Positions 17,654-26,965 are shown, numbered from the stretch's first letter. The stretch: 64,000 bases of DNA from Burkholderiales bacterium (GCA_020854035.1 JADZGE010000087.1:1-64000), one strand, 5' to 3'. Notes: generated by a model not told the origin, from the sequence alone. Numbers and translations are program-made.

Positions 17654-18571
17654 GTGCAACGCTTCACGCTCGTGCCGGTGCCCCCGTTCCGGCTCGACCT
17701 CACCGCCTGGGCGCTGCGGCGCCGCGCCTCGAACCAGATCGACCGCTGGGACGGCGAAACGTACCGGCGAACGCTCCTCGTGGCGGGCGCGCCGGCGGAA
17801 GTCGAGGTGCGGCAACGGGGCGGGGCCCGCGTCCCGCGGCTCGACGTGAGCTTAAGCGGTGTCGGTCGCTCGAAACGGCGCGCGGTCACAGGGGCGCTCG
17901 AGCGCCTGCTCGGCCTGCAAGTCGACCTCGGGGGGTTCTACCGATTCGCGGCACGCGACAGGCGGCTCCGCGCGCTCGTGCAGCGGTTCCGGGGTGTCAA
18001 GCCGCCGCGCTTCCCGACGCTGTTCGAGACGCTCGCGAACGCGATCGCCTGCCAGCAGGTGACGCTCTCCCTCGGGATCGTGCTCCTCAACCGGCTCGCG
18101 CAGTCCTGCCGTCCCGCCGCGCCGGCAACACGGGGTGCACCCGCGTGCCCGTTTCCGCGCCCGCAGGACCTGCTCGCGCTGGAGGAGCCGGGAATGCGCC
18201 ACCTCGGCTTCAGCCGACAGAAGATCCGGGCACTGCGCGAGCTCGCGGCGGCGGCCTGCGAGGGACGGCTCGACGAGAACGCGTACGCCATGCTCGGCGA
18301 TCACGCGGCGCTCGAGCGGCTTTCCGTGCTGCGTGGCGTCGGACGCTGGAGCGCCGAGTACGCGCTCCTCCGCGGCCTCGGGCGCCTGCACGTCTTCCCG
18401 GGCGACGACGTGGGCGCGCGCAAGCACCTCGGGCGCTGGCTCGGCCTGGAACAGCCGCTCGACTACGCGGGCGTCGCGCGCGCGCTCGAGCGCTGGCGAT
18501 GCTACCGGGGTCTGGTGTACTTTCACCTGCTGCTCACGCGCCTCGCCGACGAAGGCGCCATTGCCGCATGA
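17654..18571 (+). CDS. DNA-3-methyladenine glycosylase II-like (HhH-GPD)
   Basis: LANAIACQQVTLSLG; LSVLRGVGRWSAEYALLRGLGRLHVFPGDDVGARKHL (HhH plus catalytic Asp). Confidence 0.85.
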   Translation: MQRFTLVPVPPFRLDLTAWALRRRASNQIDRWDGETYRRTLLVAGAPAEVEVRQRGGARVPRLDVSLSGVGRSKRRAVTGALERLLGLQVDLGGFYRFAARDRRLRALVQRFRGVKPPRFPTLFETLANAIACQQVTLSLGIVLLNRLAQSCRPAAPATRGAPACPFPRPQDLLALEEPGMRHLGFSRQKIRALRELAAAACEGRLDENAYAMLGDHAALERLSVLRGVGRWSAEYALLRGLGRLHVFPGDDVGARKHLGRWLGLEQPLDYAGVARALERWRCYRGLVYFHLLLTRLADEGAIAA

Positions 18572-18780
18572 ACGAGAAACGAGACGCCGGGAACTGCGAT
18601 CCGCACGCCGGGCGCCTGCCGCGCGAGGCGCTGGATGAAGTCCTGGTCTGCCTGCAGTGCGGTGGAACGATACCCGCGAGCGCGGCGGTGACCTTCGAAG
18701 GGTCCGACTATGTCCGACATTTCTGCGGCGGCGATTGCCTCGCCGGCTGGTGTGCAAGAACCGAAGGGCTGCCCGACTGA
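18568..18780 (+). CDS. Small Cys-rich (DUF3330-like, putative Zn-binding) protein
   Basis: LVCLQCGGTIPASAAVTFEGSDYVRHFCGGDCLAGW; ATGA overlap with the glycosylase. Confidence 0.65.
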   Translation: MNEKRDAGNCDPHAGRLPREALDEVLVCLQCGGTIPASAAVTFEGSDYVRHFCGGDCLAGWCARTEGLPD

Positions 18781-18970
18781 GGGCGGACGCATTGCCCTCC
18801 TGCTCGAACGCGACGGCATGCGAGCGACCCGGGAATGGGTAACGCGCACGCTCGCGATCTACCGTCGCGCCGTGCTGGATCCCGCGCATTTCGCGAGTTC
18901 GCCGCAATATCGAAGGACGTACCTTTCGTCGTGCGCCGACTTCCGGCGTTGGCTGGGGAGAGGAAAGTGA
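18710..18970 (+). CDS. Conserved hypothetical small protein, start uncertain
   Basis: LLERDGMRATREWVTRTLAIYRRAVLDPAHFASSPQYRRTYLSSCADFRRWL; coding-like and packed between neighbours. Confidence 0.55.
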   Translation: MSDISAAAIASPAGVQEPKGCPTEGGRIALLLERDGMRATREWVTRTLAIYRRAVLDPAHFASSPQYRRTYLSSCADFRRWLGRGK

Positions 18971-19088
18971 CGCGGAAGCGGGAGCCCGGGCAAGCCATGG
19001 AGCGCGCCTCGCCGGCGAGAGACCCGTTGCGGGTCGAACCGGAGACCGCGGTGTGTCCCGGAACCGCGGGCGAAAGGAGCGTTGCCGG

Positions 19089-19463
19089 ATGCCACGCGCG
19101 CGCCGGCCGGTCTTCCTGAACCTCGCGCGCATCCGTTACCCGGTCGGCGCGGTCGCGTCGATCGGGCACCGGATCTCGGGTGTGCTGCTGGTTCTCGCGC
19201 TGCCTTTCGCCGTGCTTGCGCTGGAGCGCTCGCTGTCGGGCGAAGCGGCGATCTCCTCGTTGCTCGAAGCCGTTCGATCGCCTGCGGGTCGCGCCGCCAT
19301 GGTCCTCGTCGCCTGGGCATGCGCGCACCATCTCTTCGCCGGCATCCGCCATCTCGTCTCCGACGCCGGCATCGGCGCGTCGCTCGCGGCCTCGCGCCGC
19401 AGCGCCCACGCCGTGCTGATTACCGGCGCCCTCGTCGCGGCGGCGGCCGCGCTGCTCCCGTGA
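19089..19463 (+). CDS. sdhC: Succinate dehydrogenase cytochrome b556 subunit
   Basis: RPVFLNLARIRYPVGAVASIGHRISGVLL; HHLFAGIRHLVSDAG. Confidence 0.88.
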   Translation: MPRARRPVFLNLARIRYPVGAVASIGHRISGVLLVLALPFAVLALERSLSGEAAISSLLEAVRSPAGRAAMVLVAWACAHHLFAGIRHLVSDAGIGASLAASRRSAHAVLITGALVAAAAALLP

Positions 19464-19810
19464 GGCTGTTCTCCGGCCAGCGCGCGTTCGTCATCCAGCG
19501 CCTGTGCGCGCTCGTGCTTCTCGCGTACGTCGCGGCGGCGGCCCTGCGGCTCGCATTCGGCCCGCCCGCGAGCTTCGAGCATTGGCGGGCGTGGGCCGCG
19601 CGCCCGTCCGGCGCGGTCCTGCTCCTCCTCCTCGCGGGCGCGCTCATCGCGCACGCCTGGGTGGGGCTGCGCGACGTGGTGCTCGACTACGTGCACCCAC
19701 TCGCCCTGCGCCTCGCGGTTCTCGGCGCCGCCGCGACCGGTCTTGCCGCGCTCGCCGCCTGGACACTTTTCATCCTCGCCCGCCATGCGATTTCGCATAT
19801 TGCGTTTTGA
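19460..19810 (+). CDS. sdhD: Succinate dehydrogenase membrane anchor subunit
   Basis: AHAWVGLRDVVLDYV; three hydrophobic spans; GTG start overlaps sdhC stop. Confidence 0.82.
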   Translation: MRLFSGQRAFVIQRLCALVLLAYVAAAALRLAFGPPASFEHWRAWAARPSGAVLLLLLAGALIAHAWVGLRDVVLDYVHPLALRLAVLGAAATGLAALAAWTLFILARHAISHIAF

Positions 19811-20480
19811 CCCGGAGCGGGACGCGAAGCCCGCCTTCCGGGACTACGAGGTGCAACTCGCGCCGTCGGACCGCATGCTTCTCGACGCGCTCGAGCGCTT
19901 GAGAGCGCAGGACGATTCGCTCGCCTACCGCCGCTCCTGCCGCGAAGGCGTGTGCGGCTCGGACGCGATGAACATCAACGGCCGCAACGGCCTCGCCTGC
20001 ATCACCTCGCTCGCGGGGCTGCGCGAGCCCGTGACGCTGGCGCCGCTACCCGGATTTGCGGTGATCCGCGACCTGGTCGTCGACATGACGCGGTTCTTCG
20101 CTCACTACCACGAGATCCGGCCCTATCTCGTCAACGACGAGCCGCCGCCCGAGCGGGAGCGCCTGCAGTCCCCGGAGGAACGCGCCCGGCTCGACGGCCT
20201 GTACGAATGCATCCTCTGCGCGTGCTGCACCGGCTTCTGCCCATCCTACTGGTGGAACCCGGACAAGTACGTCGGCCCGGCCGGTCTCCTGCAGGCCGAG
20301 CGCTTCATCGCCGACAGCCGCGACCGCGCGAGCGCCGAACGGCTGGATTTCCTCGACGACGTCTACCGGCTCTACCGCTGCCGCGCGATCATGAACTGCA
20401 CCGAGGTGTGCCCGAAGGGACTGAACCCGGCACGCGCCATCGAGGAGATCAAGCTGGAGCTCCTGCGCCGCTCCGGTTGA
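19785..20480 (+). CDS. sdhB: Succinate dehydrogenase/fumarate reductase iron-sulfur subunit
   Basis: CREGVCGSDAMNINGRNGLAC; CILCACCTGFCPSYWWNPDKYVGPAGLLQA; CRAIMNCTEVCPKGLNPARAI. Confidence 0.95.
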   Translation: MRFRILRFDPERDAKPAFRDYEVQLAPSDRMLLDALERLRAQDDSLAYRRSCREGVCGSDAMNINGRNGLACITSLAGLREPVTLAPLPGFAVIRDLVVDMTRFFAHYHEIRPYLVNDEPPPERERLQSPEERARLDGLYECILCACCTGFCPSYWWNPDKYVGPAGLLQAERFIADSRDRASAERLDFLDDVYRLYRCRAIMNCTEVCPKGLNPARAIEEIKLELLRRSG

Positions 20481-20583
20481 TGCGCCGGCGCCGGTCCCTC
20501 AGGCGCCCCGGAGCGAGTCGCAAACCGCGCTTCGACCCCGGGAGTGGGAATGCGGCGGGTCGATGCGCCTTCCCGTCGATGCA

Positions 20584-21591
20584 TCAGTTGACCGCCACCC
20601 CGAGGTCTTTCACGATCGCCGCCCAGAATTCGGTCTGGCTCTTCATGAAGGCGGCCAACTCCGCGGGTGACTTGCTCGTCAGGACCTCCGCACCGCCGCT
20701 TGCCAGGCGCTCGACCACCCACGGATCCGCCATGACCTTGACGATGATGGAATGGAGCTTCTTCACGATGGCCGGCGGCGTGCCGGCCGGCAGGTAGAGT
20801 CCCTGCCAGGAGCCGGTGACGAGTTCGGGGAATCCGGACTCGGCCATGGTCGGCGTGCCGGGAAGCTGCGCGGCGCGCTTCGGCGATATCACGGCGAGCA
20901 CTTTGAGCTTGCCGCTTTTCACGTGAGGTATGAAGGACGCGACGGTCGCCATGGTCACCGCCACCTCGCCGCTCAGCACCGCGATGGTGGCCGCGCCCGC
21001 ACCCCCCTTATAGGGGACTTCCACCACCTTGATCCCCGACTTCCGCATGAGGAAGCCGAATGCCAGCGTTGAAGGGCTGGCAGGTCCCGCGGATCCGAAG
21101 TTCAGCTTTCCCGGACGACTCCTGGCATATTCGACGAATTCCGGCACGTTCGCCGCCGGCACGGAAGGATGGGCGGCCATGGCACCCGGCAGATCGGTGA
21201 CGAGCGTTATGCCGATGAGATCCCGCGCCGGCCGGTAGGGAAACTTCGGATAAACGCTCGGGTTGATCGTCATGGGACTCACGTGGCCGAGCAACATCGT
21301 GTAGCCGTCCGGTGCGGCCCGTGCCGCTATCTCCACCGCGATATTGCCCTCGGCGCCGACGCGGTTGTCCACGACCACTTGCTGGCCCAGCGCTTCGGTC
21401 AGCTTCGGTTGCAGGATACGCGCAGCGAAGTCCGAGGCGCCGCCGGCACCGAACGGCACGATCATGCGCACCACGCGAACCGGGTAATCCCGTGCCGATG
21501 CGTCAGGGGCCGCTCCGGGCCGGGCGTGCGCGGGGAGTGCGAGGATCAGCAAGACAGCAACGACCGCGACGCACTGCGACAAGGGTTTCAT
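20584..21591 (-). CDS. Bug/TctC substrate-binding protein
   Basis: YPVRVVRMIVPFGAGGASDFAARIL, VVDNRVGAEGNIA, APDGYTMLLG, VPYKGGAGAAT. Confidence 0.93.
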   Translation of the reverse strand: MKPLSQCVAVVAVLLILALPAHARPGAAPDASARDYPVRVVRMIVPFGAGGASDFAARILQPKLTEALGQQVVVDNRVGAEGNIAVEIAARAAPDGYTMLLGHVSPMTINPSVYPKFPYRPARDLIGITLVTDLPGAMAAHPSVPAANVPEFVEYARSRPGKLNFGSAGPASPSTLAFGFLMRKSGIKVVEVPYKGGAGAATIAVLSGEVAVTMATVASFIPHVKSGKLKVLAVISPKRAAQLPGTPTMAESGFPELVTGSWQGLYLPAGTPPAIVKKLHSIIVKVMADPWVVERLASGGAEVLTSKSPAELAAFMKSQTEFWAAIVKDLGVAVN

Positions 21592-21610
21592 GGCCTCCTC
21601 CGTGCACCGG

Positions 21611-23014
21611 TCAACAGGCTACGGGCTTCTCTTCTCCGAACCAGGCCGTCGCGGAAATCGACACCTCCACACCGGGAACAGGGGCCGGGTGCGGCACTTC
21701 CAGGATCGTCATCGCGGGGCGCCATCGTCCGAACGCCCCGGCAAGCAGGCGCTCCACGGATGTCACGCGTTCGATGTCCCGCAGATAGACGGTGAGGTGC
21801 GCGACGCGGTCGAGACCGTGACCTGCATCCTGCAGGAGCCGCTTCAGCGCGTGAAGAATCGCGGCGCACTGCAACGCGACGGTATCGCGCGCCAGGTCCC
21901 GGGCGACCCGGGCACGGACCGCGGCGGGAAGCGCTTTCAAGGAATCGACGGGCGCTCCCGAGTCGCCCACGCCGAGAAGACCCGAAAGGAACGCAAGCCC
22001 GCCCGCCTCGACCAGTGCGCTCATGTGCGCGGGAGCGTGCCAGTCCCGGGGGTTGAAGATCCTGCGCTTGGCGCTCCGGCCCGGGAGTATCGCGGTGGGT
22101 TCGATCTCGATCAACGTACCCTTGTGTCCCACCTCGTTCGCCTCGATGACCGTCAATGCCGGCGGGTCGGACCCGAAGAAGCGTTCGTGCACGCGGTGGA
22201 AAGTCGGGAAATCGCGGATGTCCTGGAGATATACGACGAGATTCAGTATCGAGGCGAGCGAAGAGCCGATCGCTTCGAGATGCCGGCGGATCACGTCGTA
22301 GGTAAACCACGTTTGCGCCGCGATGGGGCCGTTGCGGGTGTCCTCGTGGCTGCGTCCCACGCGCAGGAAGCGCCCCGCCTCCGGGATGTCCTCGTAATTG
22401 CGAATGAGGGGTGCGCCCGGTTGCGCGGTGTCGATCGGGATTTGTCCGGCGACGAAAAGATAGTGGCCGGCGCCGATCACGTGCGAAAAAGTCGCGGGCG
22501 CGGCGTACGACGCCGCGCCGGTCAGGACCTCGCGGCGCCCGAGCGTGCGTTCCGCCGCCGGGCGCAGCCCCACCGCGTCGATGCACAGGCGCGCCCGGCC
22601 GGTGGGCTCGAACCGTCCCAGGCCGACCGCGGTGCTCGAGGGCGGCGCCGTTTCATGGTGCCTGCGGACCCGGTCGAACACCGGGAAAAACCGCTTGTCG
22701 CGCTGATACACGTGGTAACGCAGCAGATGGGCGAACGTCGCGCCTTCGCGCCGGAACAAGGAGCGGTATTGCCGGTAAATCGCGATCGCCTGCGCGCCGA
22801 CCGGCGCTTCCATCGTGCTCACCCAGGCAAATGCGTTTCCCGGCCCCGGAGCTTCTCCCGCGACATCCGAATAACTCGAACAGAATCTCCGGCCGTCGGC
22901 CGCCCTGCCCATCTGGCCGCTGAAGAACAGGAACGGCCCGGCGGCGACACAGGCCGGCGCGCGCGACCGCGATGACGAGGATCGCCCGGACATTTCCGCC
23001 GGCCGCCTATTCAA
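21611..23014 (-). CDS. Protein with three tandem RidA (YjgF/UK114)-like domains
   Basis: Three RidA-like blocks: GPFLFFSGQMGR...FAHLLRYHVYQRD; HYLFVAGQIPID...LASILNLVVYLQDIRDF; GLAFLSGLLGVG...LDRVAHLTVYLRDI. Confidence 0.78.
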   Translation of the reverse strand: MNRRPAEMSGRSSSSRSRAPACVAAGPFLFFSGQMGRAADGRRFCSSYSDVAGEAPGPGNAFAWVSTMEAPVGAQAIAIYRQYRSLFRREGATFAHLLRYHVYQRDKRFFPVFDRVRRHHETAPPSSTAVGLGRFEPTGRARLCIDAVGLRPAAERTLGRREVLTGAASYAAPATFSHVIGAGHYLFVAGQIPIDTAQPGAPLIRNYEDIPEAGRFLRVGRSHEDTRNGPIAAQTWFTYDVIRRHLEAIGSSLASILNLVVYLQDIRDFPTFHRVHERFFGSDPPALTVIEANEVGHKGTLIEIEPTAILPGRSAKRRIFNPRDWHAPAHMSALVEAGGLAFLSGLLGVGDSGAPVDSLKALPAAVRARVARDLARDTVALQCAAILHALKRLLQDAGHGLDRVAHLTVYLRDIERVTSVERLLAGAFGRWRPAMTILEVPHPAPVPGVEVSISATAWFGEEKPVAC

Positions 23015-23447
23015 CCGCCTGCTTGAGACGTTCCGGTTCGATGATGGCTTCCACCTCGATCTCCACCATCGCGTCGGGATGGCCCAGCCGGGAGACCTCG
23101 ATCAGGACGCTCGGCGGGCGGTTGTTCCGGAAGAACTTGAAGCGCTCGTCCGAGACCTTGTAGTACTCGACGATATTGGTGACGTACGTGGTCGTGCGCA
23201 CCACGTCGTCGAAGGTCGCGCCGGCATGCGCGAGACCGATCTCCACGTTTTCGCAGGTCCTGCGGAGCTGCGCGCGCAAGTCGCCTTTCCCGACGATCTC
23301 CCCGCTCGGCATGCGGGCCATCTGGCCCGCGACGTAAACGTGGGCATGGTCGGCGCCGTGGATCGTGGCGAGCGGAGAATACAGCAAATGACCGTTTTCG
23401 AACCGCCGCCACATGTCCCCGGGTTGCATGAATTGCCGCTTGATCAT
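23007..23447 (-). CDS. RidA family protein (single domain)
   Basis: AHVYVAGQMARMPSGEIVGKGDLRAQLRRTCENVEIGLAHAGATFDDVVRTTTYVTNI...MVEIEVEAI. Confidence 0.9.
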   Translation of the reverse strand: MIKRQFMQPGDMWRRFENGHLLYSPLATIHGADHAHVYVAGQMARMPSGEIVGKGDLRAQLRRTCENVEIGLAHAGATFDDVVRTTTYVTNIVEYYKVSDERFKFFRNNRPPSVLIEVSRLGHPDAMVEIEVEAIIEPERLKQAVE

Positions 23448-23693
23448 GAAGCCATTCTCCCCTTTCGTGAAGTGCCGCCCGCAGTCGAGAGGCAGCCGCG
23501 ACGACACCGGACACCGTATGAGGGGACTATACACCCGCGCAATGGGGGGAGGTAAGCGTCGAGCGGCGCGTATCGCCTGCTGGAGCTCCGAGGCGCCGGC
23601 ACGGAAGAAGCGGGCCGGTGCGGCACGACCGAAGACCCCGCACGTTGCATCACGTTCCGGGAGCTTCGCGGGAAAGCGCGCGATGTACCCCGG

Positions 23694-24584
23694 TCAGGAT
23701 TCGACACCCGGCACGCACAGCTCGATGAAGTAGGCGAGATGGCGGCCGACGTAATGGCCGCGGCGAATGCCCAGCGCGGCAGTACTGGGTTCGAAGAGCC
23801 GGCTCGCGTCAAGGACTTCCAGTCTCGCGTTGTCCTCCCTCACCGCGAGCTCGGAGATGATGCCGATCCCCAGGCCCCGGCGCACGTAGGTCTTGATGAC
23901 ATCCGAGTCCTGCGTCGTCAGCAGCACGGTGGGTTTCAGGTTCTCCGCCGTGAACGCGCGGCGGATTTTCGAATCCGAATCGAACAGCGCGCCATAGGTG
24001 ATGATCGGGTAGCGGGCTACCTCCTTGAGGCTCAGGGGCCGGCAGCGTACGAGCCGGTGTCCGACCGGGGCGATGACGCAACGTCGCCACTTGTAGTAGG
24101 GCAGGATGTCGATGCCTCGGAATTCCTCCATCACTTCCGTGGAAATGCACACGTCGGCCTTGCCGCTCGCGACCCATTCCGCGCATTCGGTCGGCGTTCC
24201 CTGCCGGATCTCGATCTGCACGCCGGGATACCGGGCCAGGAATCTCTCGATGACGTCGGGCAACACATAGCAGGTCTGCGTGTGTGTCGTGGCAATCGTC
24301 ATGCGGCCTCCCGCTTCCTCGTTCACGTCCCCGGACACCCGCTTGATATTCTCCGCGTCGCGGATCATTTTCTCGGCGATGGACCGGATCTCGCGCCCGG
24401 CCTGCGTGATGGCGGCGATCTTCCTGCCCTGACGCAGGAACAACTGAACGCCAAGCTCGTCTTCCAGCAGCTTGATCTGCTTGCTGACCGCCGCCTGCGA
24501 CACGTGAAGCGCCCGCGCGGCGCTCGAAATGTTCATCTCTCCTTCTATCACCGCGAGCAGGTAGCGCAGTTGTTTCAGCGTCAT
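23694..24584 (-). CDS. LysR family regulator, CysB/Cbl-like
   Basis: MTLKQLRYLLAVIEGEMNISSAARALHVSQAAVSKQIKLLEDELGVQLFLRQGRKIAAIT; THTQTCYVLPDVIERFLARYPGVQIEIRQGTP. Confidence 0.9.
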   Translation of the reverse strand: MTLKQLRYLLAVIEGEMNISSAARALHVSQAAVSKQIKLLEDELGVQLFLRQGRKIAAITQAGREIRSIAEKMIRDAENIKRVSGDVNEEAGGRMTIATTHTQTCYVLPDVIERFLARYPGVQIEIRQGTPTECAEWVASGKADVCISTEVMEEFRGIDILPYYKWRRCVIAPVGHRLVRCRPLSLKEVARYPIITYGALFDSDSKIRRAFTAENLKPTVLLTTQDSDVIKTYVRRGLGIGIISELAVREDNARLEVLDASRLFEPSTAALGIRRGHYVGRHLAYFIELCVPGVES

Positions 24585-24637
24585 CTCGCGGCTGCCGGAA
24601 GGAGAATCGGTCGCTTATAACGAAAAGTTCGATGCTT

Positions 24638-24656
24638 TAAAGATAATAATACTTTA
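24638..24656. promoter_or_regulatory. AT-rich inverted repeat TAAAG-N9-CTTTA in the lysR/etfB-like divergent region
   Basis: Low-GC island in a high-GC window; candidate LysR-type site or promoter; also contains CTTTAAAG. Confidence 0.4.
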
Positions 24657-24765
24657 CAGCAGATGCAGCGACACTTACCTTTCAACGAATACGGGAGAGA
24701 ACCTGCCGCCGGCAATGGAGGGGGACGGGCAACGGGTGAAATCCGGGTGTCGCGGAACCGCCGTG

Positions 24766-25266
24766 ATGAAGGTTGCAGCGCTCATCAAACAGATCCCCGC
24801 CGTCGAGTCGCTGAAGCTCGATCGGGAAGGGCGTCTCGTCCGGGCGGGCGTGGTGCTCGAAATGAACGCATACTGCCGCCGCGCCGTGTCGCTCGCGATC
24901 ATGCTGAGCGCAAGGACAGCGGGGCGCTGCACCGTGCTCACGCTCGCGCCGGAATCCGGCGAGGAAGTGATCCGCGATGCGCTGGCGGCGGGTGCCGACG
25001 ACGGCATCCTGATTTCCGACCCGGCCTTTTCCGGCTCCGACACGCTCGCGACTGCACGTGCGCTCGCCGCCGCGCTGCGGAAAATCGATGCCGTCGACCT
25101 GGTGACGTGCGGGCTCAATTCCGTGGACGCCGATATCGGGATCGTCGGCGACTGGCGCGATGTCGTGCCGCTGCTCGCGCCGCGGCTCGTTTCCCGCGAC
25201 CTGACCGCGTCGGCGAGACCTCGCGCTCACGCGTGCCGCGCCGAACCGTCTCGCTCGGGGGCATGA
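24766..25266 (+). pseudogene. Truncated electron transfer flavoprotein beta subunit
   Basis: MKVAALIKQIPAVESLKLDREGRLVR...VVLEMNAYCRRAVSLA...TLAPESGEEVIRDALAAGADDGILI...VDLVTCGLNSVDADIG; similarity fades into low-complexity Arg-rich sequence and stops; no etfA follows. Confidence 0.65.
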
Positions 25267-25371
25267 ATCCATGTACCCGAGCGTGCCGAAACCCCGTGGC
25301 AAGGCGGCATCCACCGCCATGACACAGGCAAGCTGGAAGGTCTGACCGATGTACCAACCAAGGAGAGACGC

Positions 25372-25731
25372 ATGATACTTCGAATCGTACACGCGACGCT
25401 GCTGCCGGGGAAGAAGGAAGAGTTCCTGAAGTTCATCAATTCGAAACTTGTTCCAGCGACTCAAACCAACAAGGGACGGCTCTTCAGCGCCCGGGGTTTT
25501 TGCGTGGAAGAAGGCCACGAGAACGAAGTGATCTTCGTGAGCGGCTGGGACAGCCTGGAAAGCGCGGAAGCTTTCGAGAACGCGCCGACCTACGGCGAGC
25601 TTGCCCCCGAGCACGGCCCCGGTGGAATCAAGGCGTTTTACACGCATCGTTACAGCGAGCACGGCGCGGTGCACATTCATTACAAGACTTTCACGACGGA
25701 CCTGTTCACGAACGCGGCCAACTTCAAGTAA
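25372..25731 (+). CDS. Antibiotic biosynthesis monooxygenase (ABM)-like dimeric alpha-beta barrel protein
   Basis: ILRIVHATLLPGKKEEFLKFINSKLVPATQTNKG...IFVSGWDSLESAEAFE. Confidence 0.65.
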   Translation: MILRIVHATLLPGKKEEFLKFINSKLVPATQTNKGRLFSARGFCVEEGHENEVIFVSGWDSLESAEAFENAPTYGELAPEHGPGGIKAFYTHRYSEHGAVHIHYKTFTTDLFTNAANFK

Positions 25732-25851
25732 CCCGCGGCCCCGCGCGCGTGACCGTGCTCGACGAGATGGTGGAGGATGTGGAACACGGTCATGCGCGCC
25801 CCGGGCGCAGCAGGGCGATCGAACGAGGAATCGGGCAGAGAGGAGGTCGTC

Positions 25852-26829
25852 ATGATGCGTGGAACCGTCGTGGTATCCGTACTATCATTGCTGATTGCGC
25901 CGGCCGTACCGTCGTTCGGCGCGGCACCGGGCTACCCCGAGAAGCCGGTGACGATCGTGGCGCCGTTCGCGCCGGGTGCGGCCGATACCGTTGCGCGTTT
26001 ACTGGCGCAGCACATCGGAACGGCGCTCGATCAGCGCTTCATCGTGGAGAACCGGGCGGGAGCGAGCGGGGAAATCGGGGCGGTGTACGTCAAGCGCGCG
26101 AAGCCGGATGGCTACACCGTGCTCTACGGCACCGCGAGCGGGATGTCGGTCAATCCGCAGATCAGGAAGGTGGACTATGACCCGCGACGCGACTTCACGA
26201 ACATCGCCTTGATCGGCGTGGCGCCGTACGTGATCGGGGTCAACGCTTCGTTGGGAATCGGTTCGGTCGCCGAGCTCATCAAGTACGCGAAGTCGAATCC
26301 GGGACCGCTCAAGCTGGGCAACGCGGGCACGGGCTCGTTGAGCGATCTCGCCGCCGTTCTGTTCGGCCAGCGCGCGGGTCTCGACGTCCTGTCGGTGCCG
26401 TTCAAGGGCACCGGCCCGGCGGCGACCGCGATGCAGGGCGGAGAGACGCAGGCGCTCATTGCCTCTTACGTGAGCTTCATCGCGGGCATGCAGGCAGGCA
26501 GAGCCAGAGTACTTGCCGTCGCGGCCTCGGAGCGCCTGGAGATCGCGCCCGACGTGCCGACGGCCGAGGAGGCCGGACTGCGTGATTTCGACGTGAGTCA
26601 GTGGTGGGGCCTGTACGGCCCGGCGGGCGTTCCGAGACCCGTCGTGGAAAAGCTCAACGCCGCGATGAACGAAGTGCTGCGCGGTGACGAGGTGAAAAAG
26701 CGCCTGTCGGCGCTTGCGGTACGCCCGGTCACCGGAAGCCCCGACGATCTGACCGCCTACCTCGAGAAGGAGTACAGGAAGTGGGGTGATGTCATTCGTG
26801 CGCAGAAAGCGGCGCAGAAACCGCAATAA
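25852..26829 (+). CDS. Bug/TctC substrate-binding protein (close paralogue of 32065-33033)
   Basis: YPEKPVTIVAPFAPGAADTVARLLAQHIG, IVENRAGASGEIG, KPDGYTVLYG. Confidence 0.94.
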   Translation: MMRGTVVVSVLSLLIAPAVPSFGAAPGYPEKPVTIVAPFAPGAADTVARLLAQHIGTALDQRFIVENRAGASGEIGAVYVKRAKPDGYTVLYGTASGMSVNPQIRKVDYDPRRDFTNIALIGVAPYVIGVNASLGIGSVAELIKYAKSNPGPLKLGNAGTGSLSDLAAVLFGQRAGLDVLSVPFKGTGPAATAMQGGETQALIASYVSFIAGMQAGRARVLAVAASERLEIAPDVPTAEEAGLRDFDVSQWWGLYGPAGVPRPVVEKLNAAMNEVLRGDEVKKRLSALAVRPVTGSPDDLTAYLEKEYRKWGDVIRAQKAAQKPQ

Positions 26830-26938
26830 TCGGGCACACTCGCTCCTTCGAGGTGGAACGCGTCGGGCTGCCCGCGCCCGGGTGCCGGCGGCGGCGGGCG
26901 GGGAATCGTGAAGGGACCGGGTATCCTCGCCGGGTGGC

Positions 26939-26965
26939 GGGAGCGCCGGTAGTGCCGGCGCTCCC
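26939..26965. terminator. Perfect 11-bp stem hairpin GGGAGCGCCGG-TAGTG-CCGGCGCTCCC, terminator-like but no U-tract
   Basis: Directly read inverted repeat downstream of the Bug gene and upstream of the M19-like gene. Confidence 0.5.
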
